Below are positions 11,440 through 23,256 of a stretch of DNA of 64,000 bases, piece after piece. The notes under the pieces are model-generated. The model searched no databases. It saw only the letters and a program-made list of their open reading frames with translations, and had not been told where the DNA came from. Within the stretch, counting starts at the first letter, position 1; each line of letters starts with the position of its first letter. Location: NCBI RefSeq assembly GCF_035582795.1, contig NC_134367.1, positions 120,738,062-120,802,061 of the forward strand, in the 5' to 3' direction. The DNA comes from Mycteria americana (taxonomy: Eukaryota; Chordata; Aves; Ciconiiformes; Ciconiidae). The position numbers and the translations under genes were made by a program.

Positions 11440-14400
11440 CTGAGCATGACGCCATATGGTATGGAATAGCCCTTTGGCCAGTTGGGGTCAGCTGTCCTGG
11501 CTGTGCCCCCTCCCAGCTTCTTGTGCCCCGGCAGAGCAGGGGAAGCTGAAAAGTCCTTGACTAATAAGCACTACTTGGCAACAACTAAAACATCAGTGTG
11601 TTATCAACGTTATTCTCATCCTAAATCCAAAACACAGCACTATACCAGCTACTGGGAAGAAAATTAACTCTATCCCAGCCAAAACCAGGCCACAGGGGAA
11701 AGGATAAGGAAGGGAGGAGATATGTTCATAAAGTAGGATTTATGGGGAGTGGGGGAACCTTCTTCTACTGGCCTGCACAAGCAACCGCTCTGGCCTTCAC
11801 TGTAGGAAAAATGTTCCATCTCTCAGAGGGTGTTTGAGGTTTCTGTTTGTTTGTTTATTAAGAAAGAAAGCATCTGGCATATGTATGCAAACATTAATGA
11901 GTCATTTAAAAATATTCTCAGTGCTGCACTAGTGAGGCTGGGATCTTCCAGCTACAAGAAGAAATGTGATGGAAGGGAGCAGGCAGACCCTGGACTGCTT
12001 TCCAAGCATGAGGAGGGGAGACAAATCTTTATTTTTTACCTCCCTCCTCTTCCCCCCTCACCACTACTCCCAGGAGCATTTCCAGCCCTCTAAAACCCCT
12101 TGGTGAGGACTTGGAAATCCGAGTTAAAATTACTCTCTCTGAGGCTGCTGTGCCCTATGTAGAGAGCCCAGCGTTGCCAGTGGGTCTCTCCAAGAAAAGT
12201 AGTTTATTTCCAGCACTGCACAGGGCCACAAATAGACTTGCCGGTGGGGTGGGAAAAGTGTGGGTTGGTCTAGCTCTGTCCTTTCTGCTGTGGCAGCTGG
12301 AACCAGTTGAATCAATTCAAATTCATAAATATACGAGAAGTAAAGCTCTAAGAAGACTCAGCCACTTTCTCGAAGGTTTATGAGCAGCACAGCAAGCTGG
12401 GAAGCTCTGGCTGGAGCAGTGTTTGAAGGCTAGCAGATGTGGGGATCCATCGCAATGCTGGCATTATAGGAATCCTGGAGTTTCTTCACAGGAGGCAATT
12501 TCTTAGTATAAATTGAACATTTAAATCTCTGGCAGTGTAACACTCGGAGAATTCCAGTTTTGGAAGCAAGAACTCTTCCTGCTTTAGATTTGTTTCTGGG
12601 AAGGAGGTATAAGCTATATTTCCCAATAGGAAAAGATACCCTTATACCAGGTTACACTTTCAACATAAGTTATATCAGTGGCAGTATGATTATGTTGCGT
12701 TGGCTGTGACAAGAATTTTCCTTCTGTAAATGAGCCCACGTGCTCAAAGGCTATTAGAATGAAACTGCTGTGCCATATACAAATACTTGATTTTGTTTAC
12801 TGTATGGTTTTGTCTCTTCCTGCTTCTCAGGCCATTACAATAGAGAGGGGAACAAGAGCTGAAGCCACTCTGGCACCTGGGGCATGTTGAATGGAGAGAA
12901 GACTTGTGTGATCCAAGCATCTACCCACTCACCCAAAAAGATGCTCTCTCCTGGTTCTTCCCTCTGTCCTAGTGAACTCACTCATCTTCCCAATTGCTTT
13001 TTGCAGACGGCTGCTGAATCACACACAGAAACATTCATGGGAGGGAAAAAAGAGACAGTGCTCAGCAGTAAAGGGTGGTCGAACAGACTTTTCTGGCTGC
13101 TGCTGCAGAGAAGGCTCTGGGCATTGCATGCAAATCCAGCACCCCTGTTATGGATGCAGTTTGCATTTGAGCAAAAACAATTTATTTTTTATTTATGCTC
13201 ACTTTAGATGCTTTAGATAGATACAGCTTATTTCCTTTCACCTTTGGAAACAGCTGTGCCTATGTTGTGGGGAACAGCTGTACTGTGGCACAAACTGCAT
13301 CGGCTCCAGAGGCATTTCATGCTGCACAGAGTGCATAAACACTTACAGCTACCACGTGCAGATGAACCCTCAGTATCCCTCTGTCTTCTGGCGGAGCCAG
13401 TTCCCTGCAGACAGCTGGGTCCAGGCTCCAGGATGCAAAGAAAAAGTGTATTTCAGTCTGTCAGGGCTCTTTCAAAGAAGTGATGCAGTTGCTTCATCTG
13501 CCGCGGCGGGGCTTAGATGCCTCCCAGAGACTGCTCCTGGGTTTGTTCATCATCCCATAGTCTTTGGATGGAGGACAGCTTAATTTTGTCCAGAATGTTT
13601 CATATTTCTAAATACTGCATACTCTAGGGTGCTGTGTGGCTGGAAGGTTAGAACTGAACCATACAAAAGTGTATATGAAGGAAACCGGAGGCACCTTCTC
13701 GACATGGTTAATGAAGAGGGAACCAGGGTGTCTGAAATGGGCCAATGCTGCAGGGAAGGATTTTGGTGGCCGTCTCTTTTAGAGCTGCTTGTGAGGCTGA
13801 AAAAGGACCAATGCTTGGGCAAGAGGGAGCAGATATCCAGCCCCAGAGCTAGAAATATAGGAGGGATGAATGAAAGAGAGGAAGAAGAGGTGAATTTTTA
13901 TGCAGCAGTTGCTGAAGGGGCCACAAAGTGTCCACTGAAGAGCGCGTCTGCAGAGAGGGGTCCGCGTTTCTGCATCCAGGCTGGTGCAATAATTAATCTT
14001 TTGTGATTCTGACAGATGCCTGCGGAGGAGCAGAAACAAAAGATCACGATCTGACAGTGATTAATGCATCGCTAGTTGTCAGACTAAGAATTTTGGATGT
14101 GGGTAAATAAGCCGTAGGCCAGGCTGTTGATTGTATTTGAGAAAACTGCAGAGGATTACAGTGTGGGGGGAGCTGGGGTTCAGCACTTATTTACCACAGG
14201 CACTTACTATGTTTTGTTACTTGTCTGAAACCACCCTGTTCCCACAACAGGAGGAGAGAAGTAGGGGTATGATTTCTGAAACAAAGCTCTGCCTCAAGCC
14301 TTGGTTATGCTGAAAAAGTGGCAAAAGACACAGCTGACCCCAGCCCTGGCATCCCCATGGGGTATGGAGGTGGCTGGATAACGGCTGCTACCATTCTCCA

Positions 14401-17400
14401 GGACACTGCAACACTGTGGAGTGTCTGCGAAGGAGGGAAACGTGGCTCTTGCTGTATATACTCGCAGCTGTGGGTGGCTTTAAGGTAACTGAAAACTCTG
14501 CTGTGCTGTGTGGTCTGCTGCAGAATGCTTCGGCCTCGATCCAAGAAAGGCCTCCTAGCCGCTGAATGCCTGGCATCCCCTGCCAGCCACCAAGGCTGCT
14601 GCTGCGGTGCATGAGCCGAGCCGTGTGCCGGGGCGAAGGGCGAGGCACGGCTTGCTGCGTGGGAACTGCCTGGGGCAGCAGATCCCCCCACTGGGAGCCT
14701 TCCCACCAGTGCAGCCTCGTGCTCCCTCTCCCTCTTGCCCTGCACTGGGGCTTTGCTGGGTCTTGCTCCCTGCAAGGTGGCTGGGCACTGCGGGGCTGTC
14801 AGGGAGCTTTCCATGCCCCATGGGGCAGGTAGTGGACGGGATGGGAGCTGTGTAGAGCAGGATGTGGGGTTGGGTGCTCCGCTGAGAGCTTGACCCTTTG
14901 GGCTGCTGCAGCAAAAGGCATTTCTTGGGGGGTGGTAGTGCTCACCGCTGTGTTTCCCCTGCATCCTGCTGCAGCTCCCAGGCTTGTCCCTGCCGGGGAT
15001 GGGGACGGCACTGCCAGCCCTGGGCAGCGATGCCAGACCCTGGCGGCACTCAGGTGGAGATGTTTGGGCTGGAGCAGCTCTGGACATGCCTGGGAGCGGG
15101 TTAACAGCCACCTACAGAGGCTGAGAGCTGAACCAGGAGGCAGCAGGCAAGTTCAGGCACCTCCAGGGCTAGGCAGCAGCTGAACGGGAGTACGGAGCTC
15201 CCAGATTGCAGTTTTCAACAAAGGTGCCCAAATTCTGCCAAAATCTTGCTTAAGGTTCTTATGGTATTTGCAGGTTTTGTTTTTATTTTAACAGTGGCAG
15301 CTTTTAATCTCTGTGGCTCGCATTCTGCTTGTGTAAGATGGGGTTACTTATGCTCAGCCCTGTTTTGCAAAGAGTGCTGCTATCTCTGGGTGAATGTTCC
15401 TGTAGACAACCACAATATTTAACATACAGCATCGCTCTGTGGCTCTGCCTAATCCTCACATTGGTTTCCAAGCTTCTTAATATGTGTACCTCAGGTCTGA
15501 GTTGTTTGTCAGTGAGTTTTTGGAAGAGGGATTTGCCCAGGAGTAAATTTCCACAAAGGGCTGGGGAAAGAGGATGGCTGTAAGCCCTAGTTAACCTTAA
15601 TTAGTATGGCATGAACAGGGTGGGGGCTGCATGCATCCCTTCACCTCGAGCATCCAGCACTGCACAGGACCCACTGCTCAGCACTGTGCGCAGAACTGGT
15701 GGTGAAGTATTAGTTAGTCGCACACGGCCATTCTGTGTTTGCTGATTTTCTTCTGGGTGTCTGAATGGAAGTGCTTTAATCCTTTCAGTTCTTGGTATGA
15801 AAAGCTGTTGACAACCTGTGCCTGTCCCATGGAGGTGATGAGTATCACAGTCCAAACCCTGCCCACACTCAGGGCTCTCTTGGGCCTGTGCAGCTCTCCT
15901 CCAGCCCCAGCTCTCCCAGTTTCAGTCCTAAAGTGTGTTGTTTTGTTTGCTGGACATTACCTCTGGTACTCATGTCATTCACAGCGACTAGTACTGCCCT
16001 GTTTCTTCTCCAGAGTAACGCAAAGCAAACCAGCTTCCCCAAATCCCACTCCTCCCAGGCTGAGAGGCTACTCAAAACCTTCCAGGACTGAGCTCTGTGC
16101 CATGAAAATACGGAGCCACACTCTTGGGCTGATGTAAACTGGTGTAGCTTGGTTGATGTTGATCCAGCTTATTCAAGCCGGAAATATGGCTTAGAGTAAA
16201 TGAATCATTCTGCTGAAATGTAGCCAGCTCTGAAGCATACCTGTCCCGTGGGGATGCTGAGAAGTGAAAGTTGCTTCCACCCTTTTTGGCTGATAATCCA
16301 CAAACGAGCCACAAATCTGGCATGGAAGAAAGGCTACAGTGTAATGCATGAGTCTACCCACGCTAAAATGTCACTGGTTCTGGAGAGAGATGCAGCAGCT
16401 GTTTAGCAGAGGGTAGCCCAGGTGGCAGAGATGGTCCTGTTATTTATATGGCTCCATAAATGAACTCAGTGCTTTGCAAAATAACAGCCTTTCCTCGAGC
16501 AGATTCCAATGCAACTTGCTCCAGAGCAAAGCAGGACTGGGCTGCCGTGAGCCCGATGATGTTGCAAGGAAAGTCCCAGCTGCTCCAAGGGCCATAGGAG
16601 CAAGCCCTGCAAGAAGGGCAGTGTGGTGTCACCAGTGGGGCCACGACTGCATGGCAGCGCATCAGAAAGGAGACGGGTAAGTGCCAGGTAGGAGGAAGAA
16701 GTTACCTTCAATGTAGCTTCATCCCCTTAAAGCCTCTTTCCTTTCTGTAGTCTGTGGCTTTGCAAAATGTGTCCAGAGGGCAAAGCTCGCCTTTCCTTTT
16801 GCTTTCTTGCAGGAAAGTCGAGGAAAAGAAGAATTGCTCCATCTTGCAGCTGCAGATGTGAGGCACAGAGGTTAAAGGCCAGATCTGAAACAGATTTAGG
16901 CCTACGCAAACAGAGATGCCCCAAGACAGGTTTCCTCACAGGGGCCAGAGCCGGCATGGCTGAACAGCTCTCCCAGAGGGACCTGCTTTGTTCGTTGCGG
17001 GAAGGTGCTGCCCAGGATGGTAACATTTCTGTTACTATGGTGAAGGTGCATTTTTCAGATTTCCCTGGATTCAAGGGGTTGCAGCATCTGGTCACATCCA
17101 TCTTTTGTCTTTTTTTGTCTTTCTTTTTTTTTTTCTTTTTTGAAATTCCCTCTTTTCTCAGGGGGAGCCCAACTTACAGGTGCCAGGATGCTTTTCTCAC
17201 AGCTAGGCGTAGGGCAGCAGGACCACGGGCTCTGAACTCCACACTGAGAGGGAGAAGGAGGTGGAGCAAGAGGGAGGAAGGCTATTAGACACCGGGAACC
17301 TGGGCTTTCCCGGGGTTGTTCGTGTACTGATCACAGGGTTTTTCCAATGTGAAATGCATCAGCAGCTGTGCTAGCAGGAGCAAGCATTGCCAGCGCTACA

Positions 17401-17759
17401 AAGCTGCACCCTGGAAAGAGCTGCCGTGATCTGAAAGTGGAGTTTATTAACTCCAGATTTTTACAGTGTAGCTGACACACCAACAATACAGTCCGAACAC
17501 AAAGAATCACTTGCAGATATAAATCAGAGGAAGGCATCCCCAAAGACTCCTGCTAGCCTGAGTCACGCACAGCTGCTGTGCCAAGTGCCAGCTGCTGAAT
17601 GGCAGTGGGCCCACAGCTGGGTCACAGGCACCAAGCTCGGGGGACGTTACTGATTGCCTGGTTAGCAAAACCCCTAAGAATGACAACTGGTTTGCTGACT
17701 ACAGAGCACAGGTGCCTTAAACAGTGCCCCTTACTTGTAGCAGCCAGCACTGAGCCAGC

Positions 17760-17798
17760 AACCTCAGGTTGGACCAGTCCAACCTCAGGTTGGACCAG
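17760..17798. repeat. 21-bp tandem duplication
   Basis: Two adjacent copies of a unit starting AACCTCAGGTTGGACCAG. The core AACCTCAGGTT is itself nearly palindromic. Confidence 0.85.
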
Positions 17799-20420
17799 CT
17801 GGTCAGTCAATGGGGGAAGAGGAGGAGGTGAGTTATAGGTCCTGGGGTGGCTCAGTTGAGGAGAGGCCTTAGGGAATAGTTGTGGGATTTACCCCTGGAG
17901 AAGGAAGTAGAGCAATAGCTGTTAGCGTCTCAACCATCATGACGGTCTGCCTGCTTTGAGATGTCAAGAAATACCGTAACTATGTCATTTTGTCTACAGG
18001 AACAGATGGAAAGGCTGGAAAGGTTACCTCCTACTGCTGCTTGATGCAATCTCTCATCTGGAAATAACCATCCCTGGAGATGAGCCAGTAGGGTGAAATG
18101 TGTGTGCACCCTTTGTCTGCACTGGCACAGCATCAGCCTTCTGCAGGGAAGGGCCAGAGTCTGAGCCTCCCATCATGTTGCTGCAGTGGGCTTGCACTTG
18201 CCCTGCTGGCTGGGGGCTTGAAGCTCGTCTAGCTGTACTTGAAGGAGAACCCTTCATTTGGTACTATGTCCTTAAGAAAGGTTTAGGAGTGGGTTGGATG
18301 GAGCAATAACAGCTGACAGGTTTGCAAGCAACCCTCTTGGTACGCTCCTCCTGCATGATATACCTCTCACCCTTCTGCTCTCCTGCAAGTGCTGCTTGAG
18401 CTCATTAGCATGTGCAGGGTTTCTGGGAGATAAATGAGTAATTATGTCCCTTTCTTTTAATGGGGGAAAGGCCGTGGCTGGGGGCTGATCTTAGGTCAGA
18501 ATAGGAACTGGAACTTTGAAAACAAAGCTTTTTCCCCACAAAATGGTGTTGTAAGCTAGTCTCTCAGTTTGTACTCAGGTAAGGAGTCTAAGACTGTTGA
18601 GCACTGACCAAATTTTCTTGCTGCTGCTAAATACGGTAGGACTCAGGTGAATGGTTTTTGCTGTTCAAGTGTGTCCTGAACTTGCTGCTTTTCATCTCCT
18701 TTTTAACAACTGATCATCTTGAACCTTCCCATTTTGCTTGGAGTATAAACTTTTAATGGAGGCATTCTCCTGTTTGCCCCCACCCTGTAAATTATGGTGT
18801 TAATCTTTGATTGGGACCTTGTTGGTATTTCTGCAGAGTAAATAGAGTTATCAAATGTATTCAGAACTTAAAATTCAAGTGAAAGCAGCTTGTGTGGGTG
18901 CAGGGATGTGCATAGCAGGGAGAGGCAGGATAAAAGTTGAGTTATTTCTCTTTTCTTTTTGTGTGGCAGGACAAACCTTCCAAAAAAATGAAGGCTCTGC
19001 CACATGTTTTCTGTAACCAGCCAAATAAAATATTATGTTTTAAAGCATTCGGGGTCAGAGAAATAACTCAGGCTCGGGGCTTAGCATTTTTTCTTCCTCA
19101 CAATAGCTTCTGCTGAATGATAATCTTTAAAACTATGCATGTGGGGGGCCAGATCCTGACCCCCATTGCATCTGCTCTGCACTGCTGCAAAAAAAAAAAT
19201 GCAGAGCAGGCAGAAAGTTAGCTTAGCTGGATTGCTGGAGATTACCCTGACCCAGTTTGTCAGCTGTGGTGCAGGAGACTAGGCGCTGGGGCCAGAGTAT
19301 GGCACAAGGAAGAGAATTTGTTGTGATGCTCATATATTTGGGTACACGTTGGGTGGGATGGTGGGTATCCCCCTGTTAGCACCTCAAGGGTGAGGTGGTC
19401 CTTGGCTACTCTCACAATGGGGCTCTGGTGCTTAGCAGCAGCCAAAACTCTGGTTTGACTGTTTTCTGGATATACGTGTCGTTGCCATATGAGAAATGCA
19501 TGTGTTACACGAAGTGCAGCTTTTACAGCCTTCTCATGTGTATGTTTCTTGATGCAAACTTCAGAGAGTGTTTCGTTGCTAGATAGTGATGTAGAGCAAG
19601 CACAGCAGCTGGGGTATTCCTTCCCGGTGACCGAGCCTGGGTACAACCACATGCATTTCTGTCATGAAGCGATCTCCTGTAAATGTTTCTTGGGGCGTGT
19701 TTTCCTTTCAGCAGCAAGCTCATTTGCTGTATTGGAGGGCCACCCTGATGTCTAGCTCAGCGCTGGCTGCTACAAGCAGTGGAAACTTTTTCTGCATTTA
19801 AAGGGAGAAAATCAAACTGGAGTGGACTGAGAGCTATTTATAGAGCATGCTGTGTTTGAGTAGCCCAGCCTTTTTCTTTCAAGGCTTTGAATAGATTGGT
19901 TTATAAAGTTTTTTTTCGATGTTTAAAATTGACATCTTGTTTTAACAATAATTCAATCTTGGCTAGTTTATTTAAAAAAAAAACAGTCTACATTGAGTTT
20001 ACCCATGATTATCCACCTCTGGAATTCCAGTTTTGCCTATTCTCCATTTTTCTCACAAATAAACAATACTCTGAGTTTCCTCAGAGGCATGGATCCTGAA
20101 ACAGAGACCAAGGCAGAAATTTCAGTTTTCATTCCAATGTAATATTAAAAAGTGTACTTCTTTCTTTTGTAATGATGGAGGAAAGATTGAAAATGTGAGC
20201 TGAATATACTCCACAGGCTCAGGAACCAGAAAGCAATGAATAAAGAACCCAAAATTCATTGAGTTTTTTGTTTGCTTGGGTTTTTCTTTTTTTTTTTTTT
20301 CTTTTTTTTTTAATAGCAACAGGATTTCAGAGGCCTCACTCACACATTTATCCTTAGAACTGGGCAATGCTGGGATCTTATTGAATACTGCAGGACAGCT
20401 GCTCCAAACTGCTCTGCATT

Positions 20421-20479
20421 TTCCCTGATCATTTCCCTGATCATTCCCTAATCATTTCCCTGATCATTTCCCTGATCAT
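20421..20479. repeat. Five-copy 12-bp minisatellite
   Basis: The unit TTCCCTGATCAT is repeated five times. The third copy has lost one T and carries a G-to-A change. Each unit contains the TGATCA palindrome. Confidence 0.9.
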
Positions 20480-21867
20480 CCAGTCCCTCAACCTGCCCAA
20501 GGTCCTTCTCTTTCTACCCTGATCCAATTTCTCTTTGATTTCTTTTACTGAAGCCTGGAGAGCTCGTCTGTGTGGGGAAGCTCCCTTTGAATTTGCTTGT
20601 GTTACTTGTCCTTATGTGACCTAGTGGAGCCTGCAGCTTGCAGGATGGGTGCTGAATCACTGTGCCTTTCACAGGCATTTCCCACAAGATAGGTGTCCAT
20701 CCTGTCTGCTCCTGGAGCCGATTGCTGCAGGAGGTGAATAAGTTTCCCTGATATCCCCTTCCAAAACTAGGTGATAAATGGCCACATTTGGTAAAATACC
20801 ACCCTGGTTTGAGGGCTGCTGGTGGTGGTGAATATCCTTGTCCTGCTGGCAGGACTTCCCAGCAGCTTGCGCTTGGTACTGCTGCCTGGTTGCCCCCCTG
20901 ATTTCTCAAAGGGAGCAAGCCTCAGGCTCCCCTTTGGCACCGGAGATCCCTGGGACTGCGAGAGACTGCCAGGGGCAGCTTTGGCCATGGGAGGTTGGTA
21001 TGATTTCGGAGTGCTGGTGTCTGCAGGCTCCCTTTTCAGTGTGTGTCCCATTTTAACTTTACGACCTGGCAGTGCTGGTGGTCCTCAGCTTTGAGGAGCC
21101 AGCCCTGCATGCTCCCGGTGTTCCCTGGTAGGCTTTCTGAGGAGGCAGATGGGGAGAAGTGCTGTGACTGAAATGACTTTCCTCCCTTGTCATCCTGCCC
21201 TGAGGAGCACCCTCTTGCCATGGGCTGAGCCCGTGACCTGCCTGCAAGTGCTGCTGTACCTCTGCCACTGGGCTACCCTGCATGCCAGCTGGCTGCAAAC
21301 CACAGTGCGGGCACCAAGCATCTCTGCTGATAGAGACAAATCCCAGTGAAGGAGCACAGGTACATTCTTGCTGCACCTTAAGACCCTTTTGCCAGGACTT
21401 TCCTGTTTTGCTGCTAGCAAAGGGAATTGTGGTTTTGCTCCCTCTCATCTCCCAGATTCCTGCAGGATGTGTGCTGTTCCCTACCCATTTCATGCATCCT
21501 GCTGTGCACCCAAATCAAAGCCTCGCTTAGGAGGAATGGTGCTAACCCTGGACCTCTTTTTCCACCAGCATGCACCAGCCAGTCAGGCTGCTGCTGATGC
21601 GGGGAGGCACAGCTCCACCTTCTTTGCTCCTGAGCACTTTCTGCTGCTGGCTCTGCTTCTCTACCTGCTGTTTATAGTAAGGACTCATCACAGATGTCAG
21701 CTCATCAATCACCCCCCAGCCATACTTCCCTGATTCTATTTATAGTGTCTACTCTCTCTATTCCTTATCACAGCCCCCACCTTAGTCAATACTCAGTTCT
21801 TGGCATCTGGGCTTTGTTTTTATTTAAGCTTGGAACTGATAAAGCATGAGAAAAGGGGAAAATTCAG

Positions 21868-23256
21868 AAATCATAGAATGCCAAGTTTGGAAGGGACCTC
21901 AAGGATCATCTGGTCCAACCTTTCTTGGCAAAAGCACAGTCTAGTCAAGATGGCCCAGCACCCTGTCCAGCTGAATCTTAAAAGTGTCTAGTGTTGGGGA
22001 ATCCACCACTTCCCTGGGGAGATTATTCCAATGGCTGATTGTTCTTATTGTGGAAGAATTTTCGTCTTGTGTCTAATCAGAATCTCCCCAGGAGTAACTT
22101 GTACCCATTACCCCTCGTCTTTTCCATGTGACTCCTTGTAAAAAGGGAGTCTCCATCTTTTTTGTAGCCACCCTTTAAATACTGGAACATGGTGATAAGG
22201 TCTCCCCTAAGCCTTCTTTTCTCAAGGCTGAACAAACCCAGTTCTCTCAGCCGTTCCTCATAGGCAGGCTTCCCAGTCCTTTTTGATGACCTTTGTGGCG
22301 CTTCTCTGGACCCGCTCCAGCCTGTCCACATCTTTTTTGCATAGTGGGGACCAAAACTGAACAAACTTGCAGGTGTGGCCTGACAAGCACTGAGTAGAGT
22401 GGGATAATGACTTCTTTATCTCTGCTGGTGATGCCCTTGTTGATGCAACCCAGCATCCTGTTGGCTTTCTTTGCTGCAGCAGCACACTGTTCACTCATAT
22501 TGAGCTTGTCCTCCAGAGGACCCCAGGTCCCTTTCCACAGAGCTGCTCCCCAGCCAGGTAGATCCCAGCCTGTGCTGCACTCCTGGATTATGTTTTCCCA
22601 GGTGCAAGACCTTACACTTGTCTTTGTTCAACTTCATAAGGTTCTTGATAGCCCACTCTTCCAGCCTATCCAGGTCTTCCTGCAGGGTGGCTCTCCCTTT
22701 CGAAGTGTCCACTTCCCCACTCAGTTTGGTATCATCGGCAAACTTCATCAGGGTATGCTTGATCCCATCATCCAGACCACTTATGAAGATATTAAACAGC
22801 GTTGGGCCCAATATCGATCCCTGGGGGACCCCACTTGTGACAGGTTGCCAGTTAGAAAAGGAGCTATTTACCAGCACCCTCTGGGTGCAGCCTGTCAGCC
22901 ATCTGCCCACCCACCCCACAGACCACTTGTCTAGACCATAACGCATCAGTTTCTCTAGAAGGAGGCGGTGGGAAACCATATCGAAAGCCTTGAAGAAATC
23001 CAGGTAGACGATGTCCACCGCTCACCCCACATCAACCAAGCAGGTTACTTTGTCATAGAAGGTGATCAGGTTTGTCAAGCACAATTTGCCCTTGGTGAAT
23101 CCGTGCTGGCTTTTGCCAATCACATGCTTCATTTGACTGTGATAGCCCCCAGGAGGATTCATTCCATAACTTTCCCAGAGACTGAAGTAAGACTAATGGG
23201 CCTATAATTTCCTGGATCCTCCTTTAAGCTCTTCTTGTAGATGGAGGTGACACGAG
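21868..23256 (-). mobile_element. CR1 LINE, 5'-truncated or interrupted, decayed (3' part with reverse transcriptase)
   Basis: Read leftward from 23256, the translation enters CR1 ORF2 at the reverse transcriptase fingers ([15 protein letters not shown]). It continues through [40 protein letters not shown] and the FADDTKL catalytic box (frame 23018-22491). The thumb/connection region follows in broken frames (22498-22247 and 22364-22077). A CR1 3' end follows, stopping at about 21868 with ATTCTATGATT on the - strand. Frameshifts near 22490 and 22300 and a stop near 23019 make it non-functional. It meets an oppositely oriented CR1 head-to-head at about 23256. Its missing upstream part may be the fragment at 26177-26441. 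Confidence 0.92.
22491..23018 (-). pseudogene. CR1 reverse transcriptase fragment
   Basis: A 175-codon open frame from the CR1 ORF2 palm domain. It has the first catalytic aspartate in YLDFFKAFD, the PQGSILGP turn and FADD, in which the two aspartates of the polymerase active site are kept. LINE reverse transcriptase copies element RNA at the target site. This frame is only an internal piece: the fingers lie upstream behind a stop, and the thumb is shifted out of frame at its end. The last residues (about GSSGGQAQYE) are off-frame sequence. It is a retrotransposon relic, not a host gene. Confidence 0.85.

Larger units (their letters stand above)
11144..11697 (-). mobile_element. Solo LTR of an avian endogenous retrovirus, with 5-bp target duplication
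   Basis: The element spans 11149-11692 (544 bp). It starts TG and ends CA on either strand and is flanked by identical CAGGG pentamers at 11144-11148 and 11693-11697. Those features mark an intact LTR insertion. The internal signals read on the - strand: a TATATAAA box at 11439-11432, then about 150 bases downstream an ATTAAA poly(A) signal at 11282-11277. The retrovirus therefore points leftward. No gag, pol or env sequence lies on either side, so this is a solo LTR left by LTR-LTR recombination. The overall sequence resembles a dispersed LTR family common in bird genomes. A 5-bp duplication is usual for ERVL/ERV3-type elements, while ERVK usually leaves 6 bp, but class cannot be fixed from the LTR alone. 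Confidence 0.88.
11698..21867. other. Long non-coding stretch
   Basis: No exon was recognised on either strand over about 10 kb. A GC-rich segment at about 14550-15180 holds overlapping open frames on both strands, including a 268-codon one on the - strand, but they are low-complexity (Pro/Ala/Ser/Gly-rich) and resemble nothing known. Other visible structure is T-rich tracts near 17108-17145 and 20279-20311, a 21-bp tandem pair at 17760 and a 12-bp tandem array at 20421. Confidence 0.55.

Noticed and set aside
14305-15111. 268-codon - strand open frame
   Set aside because: It lies in a GC-rich patch that also opens frames on the + strand. The product is rich in Pro, Ala, Ser and Gly, with no recognisable domain and no splice context.
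16767-17288. 173-codon + strand frame
   Set aside because: It contains a run of Phe from a T tract, has no similarity I recognise, and overlaps a 124-codon frame on the other strand.
22407-22934. 175-codon + strand frame
   Set aside because: It is the antisense of the CR1 reverse transcriptase coded on the - strand at the same place.
21868-23256. CRISPR-like or other defence array in the repeat-rich cluster
   Set aside because: The repeats are CR1 LINE sequence with recognisable reverse transcriptase. There are no evenly spaced short repeats.
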